Assembly (NCBI RefSeq): GCF_900302455.1
Contig: NZ_ONZG01000007.1
Coordinates: 186,001-250,000 of the forward strand
Reading direction: 5' to 3'
DNA from: Falsiruegeria mediterranea M17
Lineage (GTDB): Bacteria; Pseudomonadota; Alphaproteobacteria; Rhodobacterales; Rhodobacteraceae
DNA length: 64,000 nucleotides
In this document: positions 45,344-55,311 of the stretch, piece after piece
Layout: each line of letters begins with the position of its first letter
Position numbering within the stretch: position 1 is the stretch's first letter
Made by a program: the position numbers and the translations under genes
Notes under the pieces: generated by a model
Told to the model about the DNA's origin: nothing
Seen by the model: only the letters and a program-made list of their open reading frames with translations
Databases searched by the model: none

Positions 45344-46684
45344 GTGAACCAGCATTACCGAGACCGACGCAAGATCGACCCCAACAAGGGCACGACCCTG
45401 GGCGATGGAACCCCCAACGACAACGACCGGGTCGAGATTGGCCCGACGCAATTGGCCTTTGGTGAATGGGAGGCCGCCGGGCTGATCCTGCCCAACCTCG
45501 AGCGGATGCGCGAACACCGCTGGAAGCGGCTGACCCAGCATGTGGTCGACCGGGGCTATGGCGGCGTGCTGCTGTTTGACCCGCTCAACATCCGCTATGC
45601 CACCGACAGCACCAACATGCAGCTGTGGAACACGCACAACCCGTTCCGCGCGTTGCTGCTCTGTGCCGATGGTTACATGGTGATCTGGGACTACAAGCAG
45701 TCGCCGTTCCTGAGCACCTTCAACCCGCTTGTTCGGGAACAACGCTCAGGCGCGGATCTGTTTTATTTCGACCGTGGCGACAAGGTCGATGTCGCCGCCG
45801 ACAAACTGTCGAACGAAGTGCGCGAACTGATTCAGGAACACGGCGGTGGCAACATGCGGCTGGCCGTGGACAAGATCATGCTGCACGGCCTGCGCGCTTT
45901 AGAGGCGCAAGGGTTCGAGATCATGGAGGGCGAAGAGCTCACCGAAAAGGCCCGCGCCGTCAAAGGCCCGGACGAGATCTTGGCCATGCGCTGCGCCAAC
46001 CACGCCTGCGAGACATCGGTGCGCGCGATGGAAGACTTTGCCCGTGCCAATGTGGGCGACGGCAAGACCAGCGAAGATGACATTTGGGCTGTGTTGCACG
46101 CCGAAAACATTCGCCGCGGCGGCGAATGGATCGAAACCCGCTTGCTGGCGTCCGGTCAGCGCACCAACCCGTGGTTCCAGGAATGCGGCCCCCGCATCAC
46201 GCAACAGAACGAGATCATATCGTTCGACACAGACCTTGTTGGTTCCTACGGCATTTGCATCGACATTTCGCGCAGCTGGTGGATCGGCGACGAAAAACCG
46301 CCCGCCGAAATGGTCTATGCAATGCAGCACGCTCATGAGCACATCATGACCAACATGGAAATGCTCAAACCCGGTGTGATGATCCCTGAACTCACGGCAA
46401 ATGCGCATGTTCTGGACGACCAGTTCCAGGCACAGAAATATGGCTGCCTGATGCATGGCGTGGGTCTGTGCGATGAATGGCCGTTAGTCGCCTACCCCGA
46501 CGCGGCCGTCGAAGGCGCCTATGACTACCCGCTGGAACCCGGCATGGTCCTGTGCGTCGAGGCCTGTGTGGGGGCCGTTGGCGGCGCCTTCTCGATCAAG
46601 CTTGAGGATCAGGTTCTCATCACCGAAGACGGCTATGAAAACCTGACCAAATACCCCTTTGATCCGGTTCTGATGGGCCAGTAA
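45344..46684 (+). CDS. dddP: DMSP lyase DddP (M24 family)
   Basis: A 446-residue M24-fold enzyme that cleaves dimethylsulfoniopropionate to DMS and acrylate. Many blocks match Roseobacter DddP: TLGDGTPNDNDRVEIGPTQLAF, LLFDPLNIRYATDSTNMQLW, NPWFQECGPRI. Metal ligands of the M24 fold are visible: Asp pairs in FDTDLVGSYGICIDISR, His in CLMHGVGL, Glu in CVEACVG and SIKLEDQ. The GTG start at 45344 is set by AGGGAG seven bases upstream; the frame is open another 480 bp, but that part lies antisense to the DUF3445 gene. It is not an aminopeptidase. Confidence 0.95.
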   Translation: MNQHYRDRRKIDPNKGTTLGDGTPNDNDRVEIGPTQLAFGEWEAAGLILPNLERMREHRWKRLTQHVVDRGYGGVLLFDPLNIRYATDSTNMQLWNTHNPFRALLLCADGYMVIWDYKQSPFLSTFNPLVREQRSGADLFYFDRGDKVDVAADKLSNEVRELIQEHGGGNMRLAVDKIMLHGLRALEAQGFEIMEGEELTEKARAVKGPDEILAMRCANHACETSVRAMEDFARANVGDGKTSEDDIWAVLHAENIRRGGEWIETRLLASGQRTNPWFQECGPRITQQNEIISFDTDLVGSYGICIDISRSWWIGDEKPPAEMVYAMQHAHEHIMTNMEMLKPGVMIPELTANAHVLDDQFQAQKYGCLMHGVGLCDEWPLVAYPDAAVEGAYDYPLEPGMVLCVEACVGAVGGAFSIKLEDQVLITEDGYENLTKYPFDPVLMGQ

Positions 46685-46688
46685 GCGA

Positions 46689-47693
46689 TCAAAGCGCCAT
46701 CATGGCCCTGATTTCCGTGGGTTTCAGGGCCATGCGATAAAGCGGACCAAACGATCCAAGGTCAGTGGCCAGTTCGGGGAAGATCGCACAAATCTCGGTC
46801 CGGGCTTCGGCAGGCAAGGCGTTCTGTGCCATTTCTGCCGGCATCAGTGTCTCACACTCGATCCCGTTGGCAAAGACGGTCTGATGTCCGTCCAGCAGCA
46901 GATGAAAATACTCAACCTGCGTACACTCCATATCCGGCCGGATGGTGCTGTCATTGATCAAAGACGATGCGGTTGCCAACACCTCATCCTCACCAAACAA
47001 CAGCTCGGCCCGCCAGTCGCGCAACAACACGCGATGCTGGGGTGACAGATACAGATCACGGGCGGGATAGCCCGGTTCCAACGCGCCCGTCTTGATCTGC
47101 ACCGGGCGCAATTCGGGGTGCAAGTCCAAGGTCTGCTGATCAATGGCACGGCTGCCGATCCAGCGGATGGGCCGCTGCATTCCGTCGCCGCAATGGACCA
47201 TGTCGCCGACCTGCAAATCCTCGATCGCCATTTGCCCCGCTGGCACACGGATCTTGGTGCCCTTGGCAAAGCAGACCACAATACAGGCCACACCGGTGCC
47301 ATTGGTGGATTCCGCGTCTATCGAAACCGTATGTGGTTGCCCATCAGAGCCGGTATAGTCGAACGTCCAGACGTTGCCGACCACACTGTAGCTGTCAAAG
47401 TTGGTGAAGATGAAACAATCGCCTTCGTCAAAGCTCTTGATCTCTATATCGAAATCATCATCGAACCCGGAAAGGTCAAATGAAAATTGGTCATCCCCAC
47501 CCGGCCCGGCTCCGGGTTCCGTCGGAGTGTCCTTGCCCCAGAACTCGAACACATATGGATCGTCATCGTCCAGATCACCGCCATCCAAAACCGTCACGAT
47601 CTGATTGTCGTCACGATCCCCAGTGATGTAGTCGTCGCCTTTGACCTTTTCCTGGTCCTCGGTCAGGGAAATCGTCAGAACCTCTACAGCCAT
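46689..47693 (-). CDS. Hint-domain protein with acidic N-terminal domain
   Basis: A 334-residue protein. Residues about 1-140 are very rich in Asp and Gly (DDNQIVTVLDGGDLDDDDP, DLSGFDDDFDIEIKSFDEGD), like a small calcium-binding domain. The Hint_2 domain starts at the cysteine of VCFAKGTKIRVPAGQMAIEDLQVGDMV (about 145) and includes LYLSPQHRVLLRDWRAELLF with its histidine. These residues support autocatalytic cleavage before Cys. No signal peptide. The start overlaps the stop of the upstream kinase gene by 10 bp. It is convergent with dddP (4-bp gap). Confidence 0.88.
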   Translation of the reverse strand: MAVEVLTISLTEDQEKVKGDDYITGDRDDNQIVTVLDGGDLDDDDPYVFEFWGKDTPTEPGAGPGGDDQFSFDLSGFDDDFDIEIKSFDEGDCFIFTNFDSYSVVGNVWTFDYTGSDGQPHTVSIDAESTNGTGVACIVVCFAKGTKIRVPAGQMAIEDLQVGDMVHCGDGMQRPIRWIGSRAIDQQTLDLHPELRPVQIKTGALEPGYPARDLYLSPQHRVLLRDWRAELLFGEDEVLATASSLINDSTIRPDMECTQVEYFHLLLDGHQTVFANGIECETLMPAEMAQNALPAEARTEICAIFPELATDLGSFGPLYRMALKPTEIRAMMAL

Positions 47694-48553
47694 GCTAATG
47701 CCTCACGATCCTTGCGACCTGCCACCGCCTCGGCACAGAACAGAATGCGCGCCACAACGTTCAGCTCATCTGCGATCAACGCACCTTTGTGCTCGGCGGC
47801 GTAACCGTCGGCAAAGGCCTCAACCGCATCAGCCGCGCGGTCGGCAAAACGCAAGATCAGCGCACGATAAAGCTGCAGGTAATCCCAGCCCCGCGGGCGC
47901 ATGGTTGCCGCCTCAAAATCACAAGCGATGATGTCGCCCTTGTGGGTCAGCATGAAATTGCCAAGCGCCGCATCGTTGCGTGCCAGTGAACGGCCGCACA
48001 GCGGAATTTCCAACAACAGATCTTGCGCAGTCTCAACGGCCTGCAAATCGATCTCGGCACCAAAACGGTTCAGATAGGAATACCAGTTACCACAGGCCGA
48101 TTCCGCTGGGCTGACGGCGTCATAGCGCGCCAACCAACGGCCCAGCTTGTCGCCCGTGTCTTCGGCGCTCAGCCGCTCCAGGCGATCCCGCACCTGCCCC
48201 TTGCCGATCCATTCGGTGATGATGAATTGCCCCGGATCGCTGAACGCCAGCAGGCGCGGCACCAACGCACTGTCCCGCAAGGTCAACAAGCTGATCTTTT
48301 CGCGCTTGTAGGCCAATTGATCCGCCTGCTCGGCTCCGTCAAACAGCTTGAGAAACGCGCTTCGTTCGCCAACGTCCACCTGTGCACAGACGGATCGGGC
48401 AGACTGTTTGATCAGCGAGACGGTCATCTCGCGCGCATCCGTATCACGGGCAATCGCCCGCGCAATCAATTCCGTTTTCCCCTTTAGACCCAAATTCACC
48501 CGATCACGCCAGGGAGGCGCCACAATTACATGTTCATTCGCTAGGTCCAGCAT
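47684..48553 (-). CDS. phosphotransferase (APH/choline-kinase-like fold)
   Basis: A 289-residue protein with a kinase-like fold of the aminoglycoside phosphotransferase group. The Brenner-type catalytic loop is LARNDAALGNFML, with Asp and Asn kept but the usual first His replaced by Arg. The metal-binding IIACDFEAATMRPRGWDYLQLYRA follows. An N-lobe lysine is present in SAFLKLFDG. The substrate is unknown. The ATG at 48553 with GGAGGT seven bases upstream is chosen over a GTG nine bases earlier. Its stop overlaps the Hint gene start, which implies a shared task. Confidence 0.8.
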   Translation of the reverse strand: MLDLANEHVIVAPPWRDRVNLGLKGKTELIARAIARDTDAREMTVSLIKQSARSVCAQVDVGERSAFLKLFDGAEQADQLAYKREKISLLTLRDSALVPRLLAFSDPGQFIITEWIGKGQVRDRLERLSAEDTGDKLGRWLARYDAVSPAESACGNWYSYLNRFGAEIDLQAVETAQDLLLEIPLCGRSLARNDAALGNFMLTHKGDIIACDFEAATMRPRGWDYLQLYRALILRFADRAADAVEAFADGYAAEHKGALIADELNVVARILFCAEAVAGRKDREALAWL

Positions 48554-48836
48554 GGCTGGCACCTCCGCTTGTCAGGACAAGCACGCAGCCCCCAAGCCGC
48601 ACAGTCGGTTACATGTCGATATTTGCTACATTTCAGGTATTCGATTGAGACTTGATATAGTCAGAACAGTTTGAGGAGAATTTGAGCAGATTGCGGATTG
48701 TTTGCGATCAATTGTGAGGAAACTGTGGCTCCGCTTCCCTCACCATGCCGTGACCGGGCTGTCACAGACCTTGTCGCGGGGGGCTACGCTGGCCCATCTT
48801 GTGGCCAACCCTTCCGCATGAAACAAAGAGCCTGAC

Positions 48837-50066
48837 ATGCCAACTGAACGTATCAACTTTCCCGGTCACGATGGCAATCAACTGGCCGCCCGGCTTGATC
48901 TGCCGGATGGGCCCGTCCTGGCGACGGCGCTGTTTGCCCATTGCTTCACCTGCTCCAAGGACATTCCCGCCGCCCGCCGCATAGCTGCGCGCCTGTCGGC
49001 CATGGGGATCGCAGTGTTGCGGTTCGACTTTACCGGCCTGGGGCATTCCGAAGGTGAATTTGCCAACACCACCTTTACCTCGAACGTGCAGGATCTGATT
49101 GCAGCGGCGCAATATCTGGCGTCGCGCCGGATGGCGCCTGCCTTGCTCATCGGGCATTCCCTGGGTGGGGCTGCGGTACTGCGGGCCCGTGCGGGCATCC
49201 CTTCGATCAAAGGTGTGGTCACACTGGGCGCACCTTCAGATCCGGGCCACGTCTCGCATCATTTCGATGCCGCCCTGCCCGAGATCGAAGAGCAGGGATC
49301 GGCCGAGGTGTGCCTGGCCGGTCGCCCGTTCCGCATTGGGCGCGACTTTGTGCATGACATTTCAGGCGCCGAGCTGAAACCAGCCATTGCAGAGTTGCAT
49401 GCCGCCCTGTTGGTGCTGCACGCCCCGCTTGATGACACCGTCAGCATCGACAACGCGGCCGAGATCTTTCTGGCCGCCAAACACCCCAAAAGCTTTGTCA
49501 CACTTGACGATGCCGACCACCTGATCACGCGGGCCGCAGATGCCGAATATGCCGCCGATGTCATTTCAGCCTGGGCGGCGCGCTATGTTGATCTGACGCC
49601 ACCTGCCCCGCCCCCCGGTGCCCCCGAAGGCATCGTTCGCGTGTCCGAGGCAGACCCGAACGGTTTTCGCCAGGACGTACAATCCGGCCCTGATCACCAC
49701 ACGGTGGCGGACGAGCCGCTGTCGTACGGCGGCACCAATCAGGGCATGACACCGTACGGGTTCGTCTCGGCCGGTCTGGGGGCCTGTACATCCATGACCA
49801 TCCGCATGTACGCCCGCCGCAAAGGCTGGCCACTGGACAGCGTAAGTGTAGACGTCAGCCACAACAAGGTGCACGCCCAAGACGCCGACACCGCTGCGGC
49901 GGGCAAAATCGATCGGTTCACCCGCCTCATTCACCTGAAGGGACCTTTGAGCGCAGATCAGCAGGCCCGGTTGCTGGAGATCGCCGACAAATGCCCGGTG
50001 CACCGCACGCTTGAGGCAAGCAGCGAGGTCGAAACGATCCTGGATCGGGTCAAAGAACCCTCTTGA
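48837..50066 (+). CDS. alpha/beta hydrolase-OsmC fusion protein
   Basis: A 409-residue two-domain protein. Residues about 1-255 are an alpha/beta hydrolase with nucleophile Ser108 in [11 protein letters not shown] and His in [10 protein letters not shown]. Residues about 275-405 are an OsmC/Ohr domain with redox cysteines in GLGACTSMT and [12 protein letters not shown]. OsmC proteins reduce organic hydroperoxides with a Cys pair. The fusion is known in proteobacteria, and joint hydrolysis and reduction of lipid-derived peroxides is an inference. No operon partner. Confidence 0.93.
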   Translation: MPTERINFPGHDGNQLAARLDLPDGPVLATALFAHCFTCSKDIPAARRIAARLSAMGIAVLRFDFTGLGHSEGEFANTTFTSNVQDLIAAAQYLASRRMAPALLIGHSLGGAAVLRARAGIPSIKGVVTLGAPSDPGHVSHHFDAALPEIEEQGSAEVCLAGRPFRIGRDFVHDISGAELKPAIAELHAALLVLHAPLDDTVSIDNAAEIFLAAKHPKSFVTLDDADHLITRAADAEYAADVISAWAARYVDLTPPAPPPGAPEGIVRVSEADPNGFRQDVQSGPDHHTVADEPLSYGGTNQGMTPYGFVSAGLGACTSMTIRMYARRKGWPLDSVSVDVSHNKVHAQDADTAAAGKIDRFTRLIHLKGPLSADQQARLLEIADKCPVHRTLEASSEVETILDRVKEPS

Positions 50067-50074
50067 GCACGCGC

Positions 50075-50662
50075 TTACCTGATTTGCAGTTTGTCCAGGT
50101 TGGTGAGGCCCGCCCCATAGAAACTGAGCATTTCCATGACTTGGTGCGGAGGGACATCCAACCGGGTCACGCGATCAATGTCATATGCGGCAACGATACC
50201 CGTGCTGGCGGCAGGGGCGTTTGGCAGAAAAACCACGACCTTGCCTGAGTCAGAGCGCTCAATCTCGAACCCGATCCGGGTGCTGTCCACGGTGTCGACC
50301 AAGACCGGGCGAAACCCCTCTGTCAGGCTGTCTTCGGCAACCACCCCACCAATGAACCCTTTGATCATTGTGTAGCCGGGCACCAGCAGAACCAACAGCC
50401 GATCCAGGCGACTGACACGGTCTTGGACAGATTGCAATTCAGCCGCATAGCCCAGCAGATACACGATGAAGAAGGCCGCGATGGCAGCCAAAACATGTTC
50501 GATTATGGAATCGATCGGTGTTCCGGTCCCAATGAGACCAAACAGAGGGTCACCGATGATCTGGATGACCTCGAACAGCGTGTAGAGCGCGATCCCCAGG
50601 ATCACGATGGGGAACGCAATCAACAGGCCAGCAACGAAACGGCGCATCAGGGTGGATTTCAT
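50075..50662 (-). CDS. DUF502-family membrane protein
   Basis: A 195-residue protein with two transmembrane helices (about 8-33 and 53-73) and a soluble C-terminal domain. Family blocks: LLVPGYTMIKGFIGG and GKVVVFLPNAPAASTGIVAAYDIDRVTRLD, like DUF502 proteins, where the PTTPNPTSG-type loop is changed to PNAPAASTG. Function unknown. It is convergent with the hydrolase-OsmC gene, 8 bp apart. Confidence 0.8.
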   Translation of the reverse strand: MKSTLMRRFVAGLLIAFPIVILGIALYTLFEVIQIIGDPLFGLIGTGTPIDSIIEHVLAAIAAFFIVYLLGYAAELQSVQDRVSRLDRLLVLLVPGYTMIKGFIGGVVAEDSLTEGFRPVLVDTVDSTRIGFEIERSDSGKVVVFLPNAPAASTGIVAAYDIDRVTRLDVPPHQVMEMLSFYGAGLTNLDKLQIR

Positions 50663-50680
50663 GCGTTCCTCAATCGTGGA

Positions 50681-50956
50681 TCAGCGGGGCCGCGCCGGTA
50701 ATGGCCGCGCCACGGGCGGGCGGTGGATCGGTGGGCGCGCGACAGGCGGACGGGCCACCGGTGGGCGCGCAATCGGATGCTCGGGTTTGGGACGCTCGGG
50801 CCGTGGCGGCCGCGGGTGACCGTAGTAGTAGTCGTTCCACATCATGCTGTCGTAGTAGACCGAGCCACCCACGGAGGTCGCATTGGGATCGCACGCAGCC
50901 AGCAGAAACCCGGACACTGTCAGTGCCGTTCCAAGGAAGAGTTTTCTTATCGTCAT
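50681..50956 (-). CDS. small lipoprotein with proline-rich tail
   Basis: A 91-residue lipoprotein. The lipobox is FLLAAC (Cys about 21). A Tyr-rich stretch (VYYDSMMWNDYYYGHP) is followed by a tail of tandem RPPVA repeats (IARPPVARPPVARPPIHRPPVARP). GGAG lies six bases before the ATG at 50956. A cell-wall-spanning or outer-membrane-tethered role is inferred from composition only. It lies between two envelope genes on the same strand. Confidence 0.78.
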   Translation of the reverse strand: MTIRKLFLGTALTVSGFLLAACDPNATSVGGSVYYDSMMWNDYYYGHPRPPRPERPKPEHPIARPPVARPPVARPPIHRPPVARPLPARPR

Positions 50957-50967
50957 TTTCTTCTCCC

Positions 50968-51534
50968 TCACCGTGCCGCACGAAATGAATCGTAGATCGC
51001 ATTGACGTCGCCGATCAGCTCGGCATTGGCTCCCGCTTCGGAGATGGCCAGAGAAATCGCCACGCGATTGCCAGGAAGGTCGATCAGAACCGCCGTGAAA
51101 TTGACGGACTTTCCGCCCCTGCGCCCGTGACCGGCGTATTTTTGGGCAGCCAGACCGCCAATACGGGTTGGTTTGCTGTTGTCCAGGATCGGATCTTCTA
51201 CGATCGACTGGCCGATATTGCGCAAATACTCGACCGCGCCTTCAAAGGTCGAAACGCCATTGGGGGACATGAACCCCACCCAGACCCCCTTTTCCGACAC
51301 GGGTTCAAACCCAATCACCCGGTTGATCAAACGCGCCTCATCCGAACCCGGTGGCGTGATGGCACGCGGCCCCCCTGCGCGCACCTGCCAGAAATCCGGT
51401 GCGTTGACATGAAACAGGGCGCGGTTGTCCTCGACATAAGTGACCGGCATATCGGCCTTGGCCACTGTCGCGGACAAGGCGGTGGCAAGGACCAGGCCCG
51501 TAGCTCGCAACCGGCCAAAAATTCCTTTGGGCAT
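50968..51534 (-). CDS. secreted protein of unknown function
   Basis: A 188-residue protein with a signal peptide (MPKGIFGRLRATGLVLATALSATVAKA). The mature part shows VTYVEDNRALFHVNAPDFWQVRAGGPRAI, a TLP-like beta-strand protein with GVWVGFMSPNGVSTFEGAVEYL. No catalytic motif is recognised. It starts at the second in-frame ATG, where the signal peptide begins. It precedes the proline-rich lipoprotein gene by 11 bp and is probably co-transcribed with it. Confidence 0.72.
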   Translation of the reverse strand: MPKGIFGRLRATGLVLATALSATVAKADMPVTYVEDNRALFHVNAPDFWQVRAGGPRAITPPGSDEARLINRVIGFEPVSEKGVWVGFMSPNGVSTFEGAVEYLRNIGQSIVEDPILDNSKPTRIGGLAAQKYAGHGRRGGKSVNFTAVLIDLPGNRVAISLAISEAGANAELIGDVNAIYDSFRAAR

Positions 51535-51708
51535 GAAACAATCTCCCACTGTTCAATCAAAACGAGTGTCGGGTTCGGGTCACGAAATGTAAACAATGAA
51601 AGTAACCTGGTCGTGGGGTCGTTTGGCCACCAAGTGGGACTGACCATTGGCGGGCTCAAGCGAGCCTTTGGCTCAGATCATGCATGTCCGGACAAAAGTC
51701 CGCGCTGC

Positions 51709-52275
51709 TCAAAAAGATGACGGTGTGCAGGCGCTGATCACTTTGCAGGGGATATCGCCGACGTTTCGGAAACGGTGCGGCAACATGCTTGAAAAGTAAT
51801 AGGCGTCGCCCGGGCTGAGGACACGGGACTGCCCATCCACGGTCCCTTCAAGGCGACCTTCGATCACCACCGCACATTCTTCGCCTTCATGGGACAGGGC
51901 AGACCGGCCTGAGTCTGCACCCACATCGTACTCTTCGATCAGCATCTGCAGCTTTCTGTTCCTGCGTTCACCCGCAACCAGCAAATAAGAGACGCCTGAA
52001 GACCCAAGATCCCTCATGCTGCTACGCGGAAAATAAAAGCTGTCCTCATTTTTCAGTTCGAAGCTGAAGAAGAACCCCAGATTAACATCAACGCCGGCCA
52101 GGATCTTTTTTAGCAAGGCGACAGAGGGTTGCGTTGAACCGCTTTCAATCTGGGAAATCGTCCCGCTGCCAACGCCTGCACGCTTGGCCATATCGCGTTG
52201 GCTAATCCCCTTTGACGTACGAATCAAACGCAACCGCCGTGCCGTTTCCAAGTCGGTTGTCTGAGATTGGCCCAT
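51709..52275 (-). CDS. XRE-cupin transcriptional regulator
   Basis: A 188-residue regulator with an N-terminal HTH_3 (about 10-64: RLIRTSKGISQRDMAKRAGVGSGTISQIESG) and a C-terminal cupin_2 domain (LSHEGEECAVVIEGRLEG, LSPGDAYYFSSMLPHRFRN). This layout is that of PuuR-type regulators, which sense amines or amino acids in the cupin. AGGA lies seven bases before the ATG. It is divergent from the aminotransferase gene, 150 bp away, so it very likely controls the catabolic operon. Confidence 0.92.
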   Translation of the reverse strand: MGQSQTTDLETARRLRLIRTSKGISQRDMAKRAGVGSGTISQIESGSTQPSVALLKKILAGVDVNLGFFFSFELKNEDSFYFPRSSMRDLGSSGVSYLLVAGERRNRKLQMLIEEYDVGADSGRSALSHEGEECAVVIEGRLEGTVDGQSRVLSPGDAYYFSSMLPHRFRNVGDIPCKVISACTPSSF

Positions 52276-52425
52276 TGTGATTTCCTGCTTCTGATCGAAA
52301 GCACTTTAGGCACGGCGGGACTGTATTTCAATGACTTACAGATTTCCACAAAACCGACTGTGCGCGCCAAACCTTTGCTGCAAGTATCCGGCATCAAATG
52401 AAAATATCCATCACGAGGTATCGCC

Positions 52426-53742
52426 GTGCTCGATAAACCCAACACAATGTCATCGTTCTGGATGCCCTTCACGGCCAACCGTGATTTCCTTCGCGAGCCC
52501 CGGATGATCCACTCGGCCGAGTGGATGTATTACACCAGCTCGGATGGTCGCCAGATCATGGACGGGACAGCCGGGCTGTGGTGTGTCAATGCAGGGCACC
52601 GTGATCCGCTGATCGTTGAAGCGGTACAGAAACAGGTACACGAACTGGACTATGCTCCAAACTTCCAGTTCGCCCACCCCCAGGCATTTGAGCTGTCGGG
52701 CAAGCTGACCGCGATGATGCCCGAGGGGATGAGCCACGCATTCTTCACCAACTCAGGCTCGGAATCTGTCGACACCGCGCTGAAAATCGCGCTGCACTAT
52801 CACCGGATGCGCGGCGACAGTGCCCGCACCCGTTTGATCGGGCGGGAACGCGGCTATCACGGCACCGGGTTTGGTGGCATTTCGGTCGGGGGCATCGTCA
52901 AGAACCGCATGCACTTCGGCACGCTTCTTACCGGCGTCGATCACATGCGCCATACCCATGACCTGGACAGGAACGCCTTTTCACGCGGTTGCCCCGCTCA
53001 TGGCGCTGAACTGGCGGACGATCTGGAACGCATCGTCGCGTTGCATGATGCCTCGACCATTGCAGCCGTCATCGTCGAGCCTATGGCCGGATCCACCGGC
53101 GTGCTGCTGCCGCCCAATGGCTATCTGCAGCGCCTGCGCGAGATCTGTGACCACCATGGCATCCTGCTGATCTTTGACGAGGTCATCACCGCATTCGGAC
53201 GACTGGGTGCTGCGACGGCGGCAGAGTATTTCGGCGTCAAACCCGACATCATCACCACCGCCAAGGGCCTGACCAACGGCGTTATCCCCATGGGCGCGGT
53301 GATCGTGTCTGACGACATCTACAACTCGGCCATGGAGAACGCCGACGCGCCGATCGAGCTATTCCACGGCTACACCTATTCGGCCAACCCGGTGTCCTGC
53401 GCGGCTGCCTTGGCGGCGCTGGAAAGCTATGAGCAGAACGACCTGTTCCGCCGCGCCGCCCTGCTGTCGCAACCGTGGGAGGATCAGCTCCATAGCCTCA
53501 AAGGCCTGCCCAATGTCATCGACATCCGCAACCTCGGACTGGTCGGCGCCATTGAGCTAGCCCCGCGTGAAGGCGCCCCCGGCGCACGCGCCTATGAGGC
53601 GATGAAACGCGCCTGGGACGCGGGCATCATGATCCGAGTGACCGGCGACATCATCGCACTGTCCCCGCCGCTGATCATCTCGGAGCCCGAAATAATTAAG
53701 CTTGTTCAGACACTTGGAGAAGTTCTGGCCGAGCTTCCCTGA
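52426..53742 (+). CDS. omega-amino acid:pyruvate aminotransferase (beta-alanine type)
   Basis: A 438-residue class III PLP aminotransferase. PLP-site residues: NSGSESVDTALK, Asp251 in LLIFDEVITAFGR, and Lys280 in ITTAKGLTNG. The N-terminal SFWMPFTANRDF and the overall blocks match beta-alanine:pyruvate aminotransferases; hypotaurine:pyruvate or taurine:pyruvate enzymes are close relatives. With pyruvate as acceptor it makes alanine, removed by Ald downstream, and a semialdehyde, used by MmsA. It starts at a GTG with GAGG seven bases upstream. Confidence 0.9.
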   Translation: MLDKPNTMSSFWMPFTANRDFLREPRMIHSAEWMYYTSSDGRQIMDGTAGLWCVNAGHRDPLIVEAVQKQVHELDYAPNFQFAHPQAFELSGKLTAMMPEGMSHAFFTNSGSESVDTALKIALHYHRMRGDSARTRLIGRERGYHGTGFGGISVGGIVKNRMHFGTLLTGVDHMRHTHDLDRNAFSRGCPAHGAELADDLERIVALHDASTIAAVIVEPMAGSTGVLLPPNGYLQRLREICDHHGILLIFDEVITAFGRLGAATAAEYFGVKPDIITTAKGLTNGVIPMGAVIVSDDIYNSAMENADAPIELFHGYTYSANPVSCAAALAALESYEQNDLFRRAALLSQPWEDQLHSLKGLPNVIDIRNLGLVGAIELAPREGAPGARAYEAMKRAWDAGIMIRVTGDIIALSPPLIISEPEIIKLVQTLGEVLAELP

Positions 53743-53774
53743 CCCCTCTCTCCTAAATCCAAAGGACTGCAATC

Positions 53775-55286
53775 ATGAAAGATGCTGCCCCGATCGTTTC
53801 GATCGGCCACTACATCTGTGGCCAAATCACAGCTCCAGACGGCGAAGTCACCCAAGCCGTCCATAACCCCGCAACCGGCGAGCACACCGGCAATGTGTCG
53901 CTCGCTACGGTCGAAACCGTGGACGCGGCTGTCGCTGCGGCCAAGGCGGCGTTCCCCAAGTGGTCGAACACACCACCGATCCGCCGGGCGCGGCTGATGA
54001 ACAATTTCCTGGCGCTGGTGCGTCAGCACAAGGATGATCTGGCCCGCGCCATCACCGTCGAACATGGCAAGGTGTTCACCGACGCCCAGGGCGAGGTCGA
54101 GCGCGGCATAGATATCATCGAGTTTGCCTGCGGCATCCCGCAACTCCTCAAAGGCGATTACACGGAACAGGTGTCCACCTGCATGGACGACTGGACGACG
54201 CGTCAAGCTCTGGGTGTCGTGGCTGGGATCACTCCCTTCAACTTCCCGGTCATGGTGCCGATGTGGATGTTCCCGATCGCCATCGCCGCAGGCAATACCT
54301 TTATCCTGAAACCCTCGCCGACCGACCCTTCGGCCTCGCTGCTCTATGCGGATCTGATGAAACAGGCGGGGTTCCCTGACGGGGTTTTCAACGTGGTGCA
54401 AGGCGACAAGGTCGCCGTGGATGAGTTGTTGGAAAACGACGACGTCAAGGCTGTGTCCTTTGTCGGCTCGACCCCCATCGCCAATTACATCTACGAGATC
54501 GGCGCGCGGCACGGTAAACGGGTTCAGGCCCTGGGCGGCGCCAAGAACCACATGCTGGTGATGCCCGACGCCGATATGAACAAGACAGCCGACGCGCTGA
54601 TCGGGGCCGCCTATGGATCGGCTGGCGAACGCTGCATGGCAATCTCGGTGGCGCTCTTGGTGGGCGATGCCGCCGACAAGCTGATGCCTGTTCTGAAAGA
54701 ACGCGCCGAGACGCTGAAAATCAAGAACGGGCTTGAGCTCGACGCTGAAATGGGCCCGATCGTCACTGCCGCCGCGCGGGACCGGATCAAAGGCTACATC
54801 GACAGCGGCATCGAAGAGGGCGCCGACCTGCTGGTCGATGGCCGCGACTACACCGTCGAAGGTCACGAAGGCGGCTATTTCCTGGGCGGCACCCTGTTCG
54901 ACAACGTCACCCCGGACATGAAGATCTATCGCGAAGAGATCTTTGGCCCGGTGCTGGCCTGTGTCCGCGTGGCGAGCTTTGCCGAGGGTCTGCAACTGAT
55001 CAACGATCATGAATTCGGCAACGGTGTGTCGCTGTTCACCCGCGACGGCAACGTCGCACGTGAATTCGGCAAGCAGGTTCAGGTCGGCATGGTCGGCGTC
55101 AACGTTCCGATCCCTGTACCCATGGCCTGGCATGGCTTTGGCGGCTGGAAGAAGAGCCTTTTCGGCGACATGCACGCCTATGGCGAAGAAGGCGTTCGTT
55201 TCTACACCAAGCAGAAATCCATCATGCAGCGCTGGCCCGAAAGCATCTCGGACGGTGCCGAGTTCGTCATGCCAACCGCAAAATGA
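53775..55286 (+). CDS. mmsA: CoA-acylating (methyl)malonate-semialdehyde dehydrogenase
   Basis: A 503-residue aldehyde dehydrogenase of the MMSDH type. It turns malonate semialdehyde plus CoA and NAD+ into acetyl-CoA and CO2 (or methylmalonate semialdehyde into propionyl-CoA). The nucleophile is Cys287 in [25 protein letters not shown] and [14 protein letters not shown] are specific to this subfamily. It follows the aminotransferase by 32 bp with AAAGGA before the ATG. It could also accept malonate semialdehyde from DMSP-derived acrylate. Confidence 0.94.
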   Translation: MKDAAPIVSIGHYICGQITAPDGEVTQAVHNPATGEHTGNVSLATVETVDAAVAAAKAAFPKWSNTPPIRRARLMNNFLALVRQHKDDLARAITVEHGKVFTDAQGEVERGIDIIEFACGIPQLLKGDYTEQVSTCMDDWTTRQALGVVAGITPFNFPVMVPMWMFPIAIAAGNTFILKPSPTDPSASLLYADLMKQAGFPDGVFNVVQGDKVAVDELLENDDVKAVSFVGSTPIANYIYEIGARHGKRVQALGGAKNHMLVMPDADMNKTADALIGAAYGSAGERCMAISVALLVGDAADKLMPVLKERAETLKIKNGLELDAEMGPIVTAAARDRIKGYIDSGIEEGADLLVDGRDYTVEGHEGGYFLGGTLFDNVTPDMKIYREEIFGPVLACVRVASFAEGLQLINDHEFGNGVSLFTRDGNVAREFGKQVQVGMVGVNVPIPVPMAWHGFGGWKKSLFGDMHAYGEEGVRFYTKQKSIMQRWPESISDGAEFVMPTAK

Positions 55287-55311
55287 TCATCCGAGCCAAG
55301 GAGTGAAGAAC

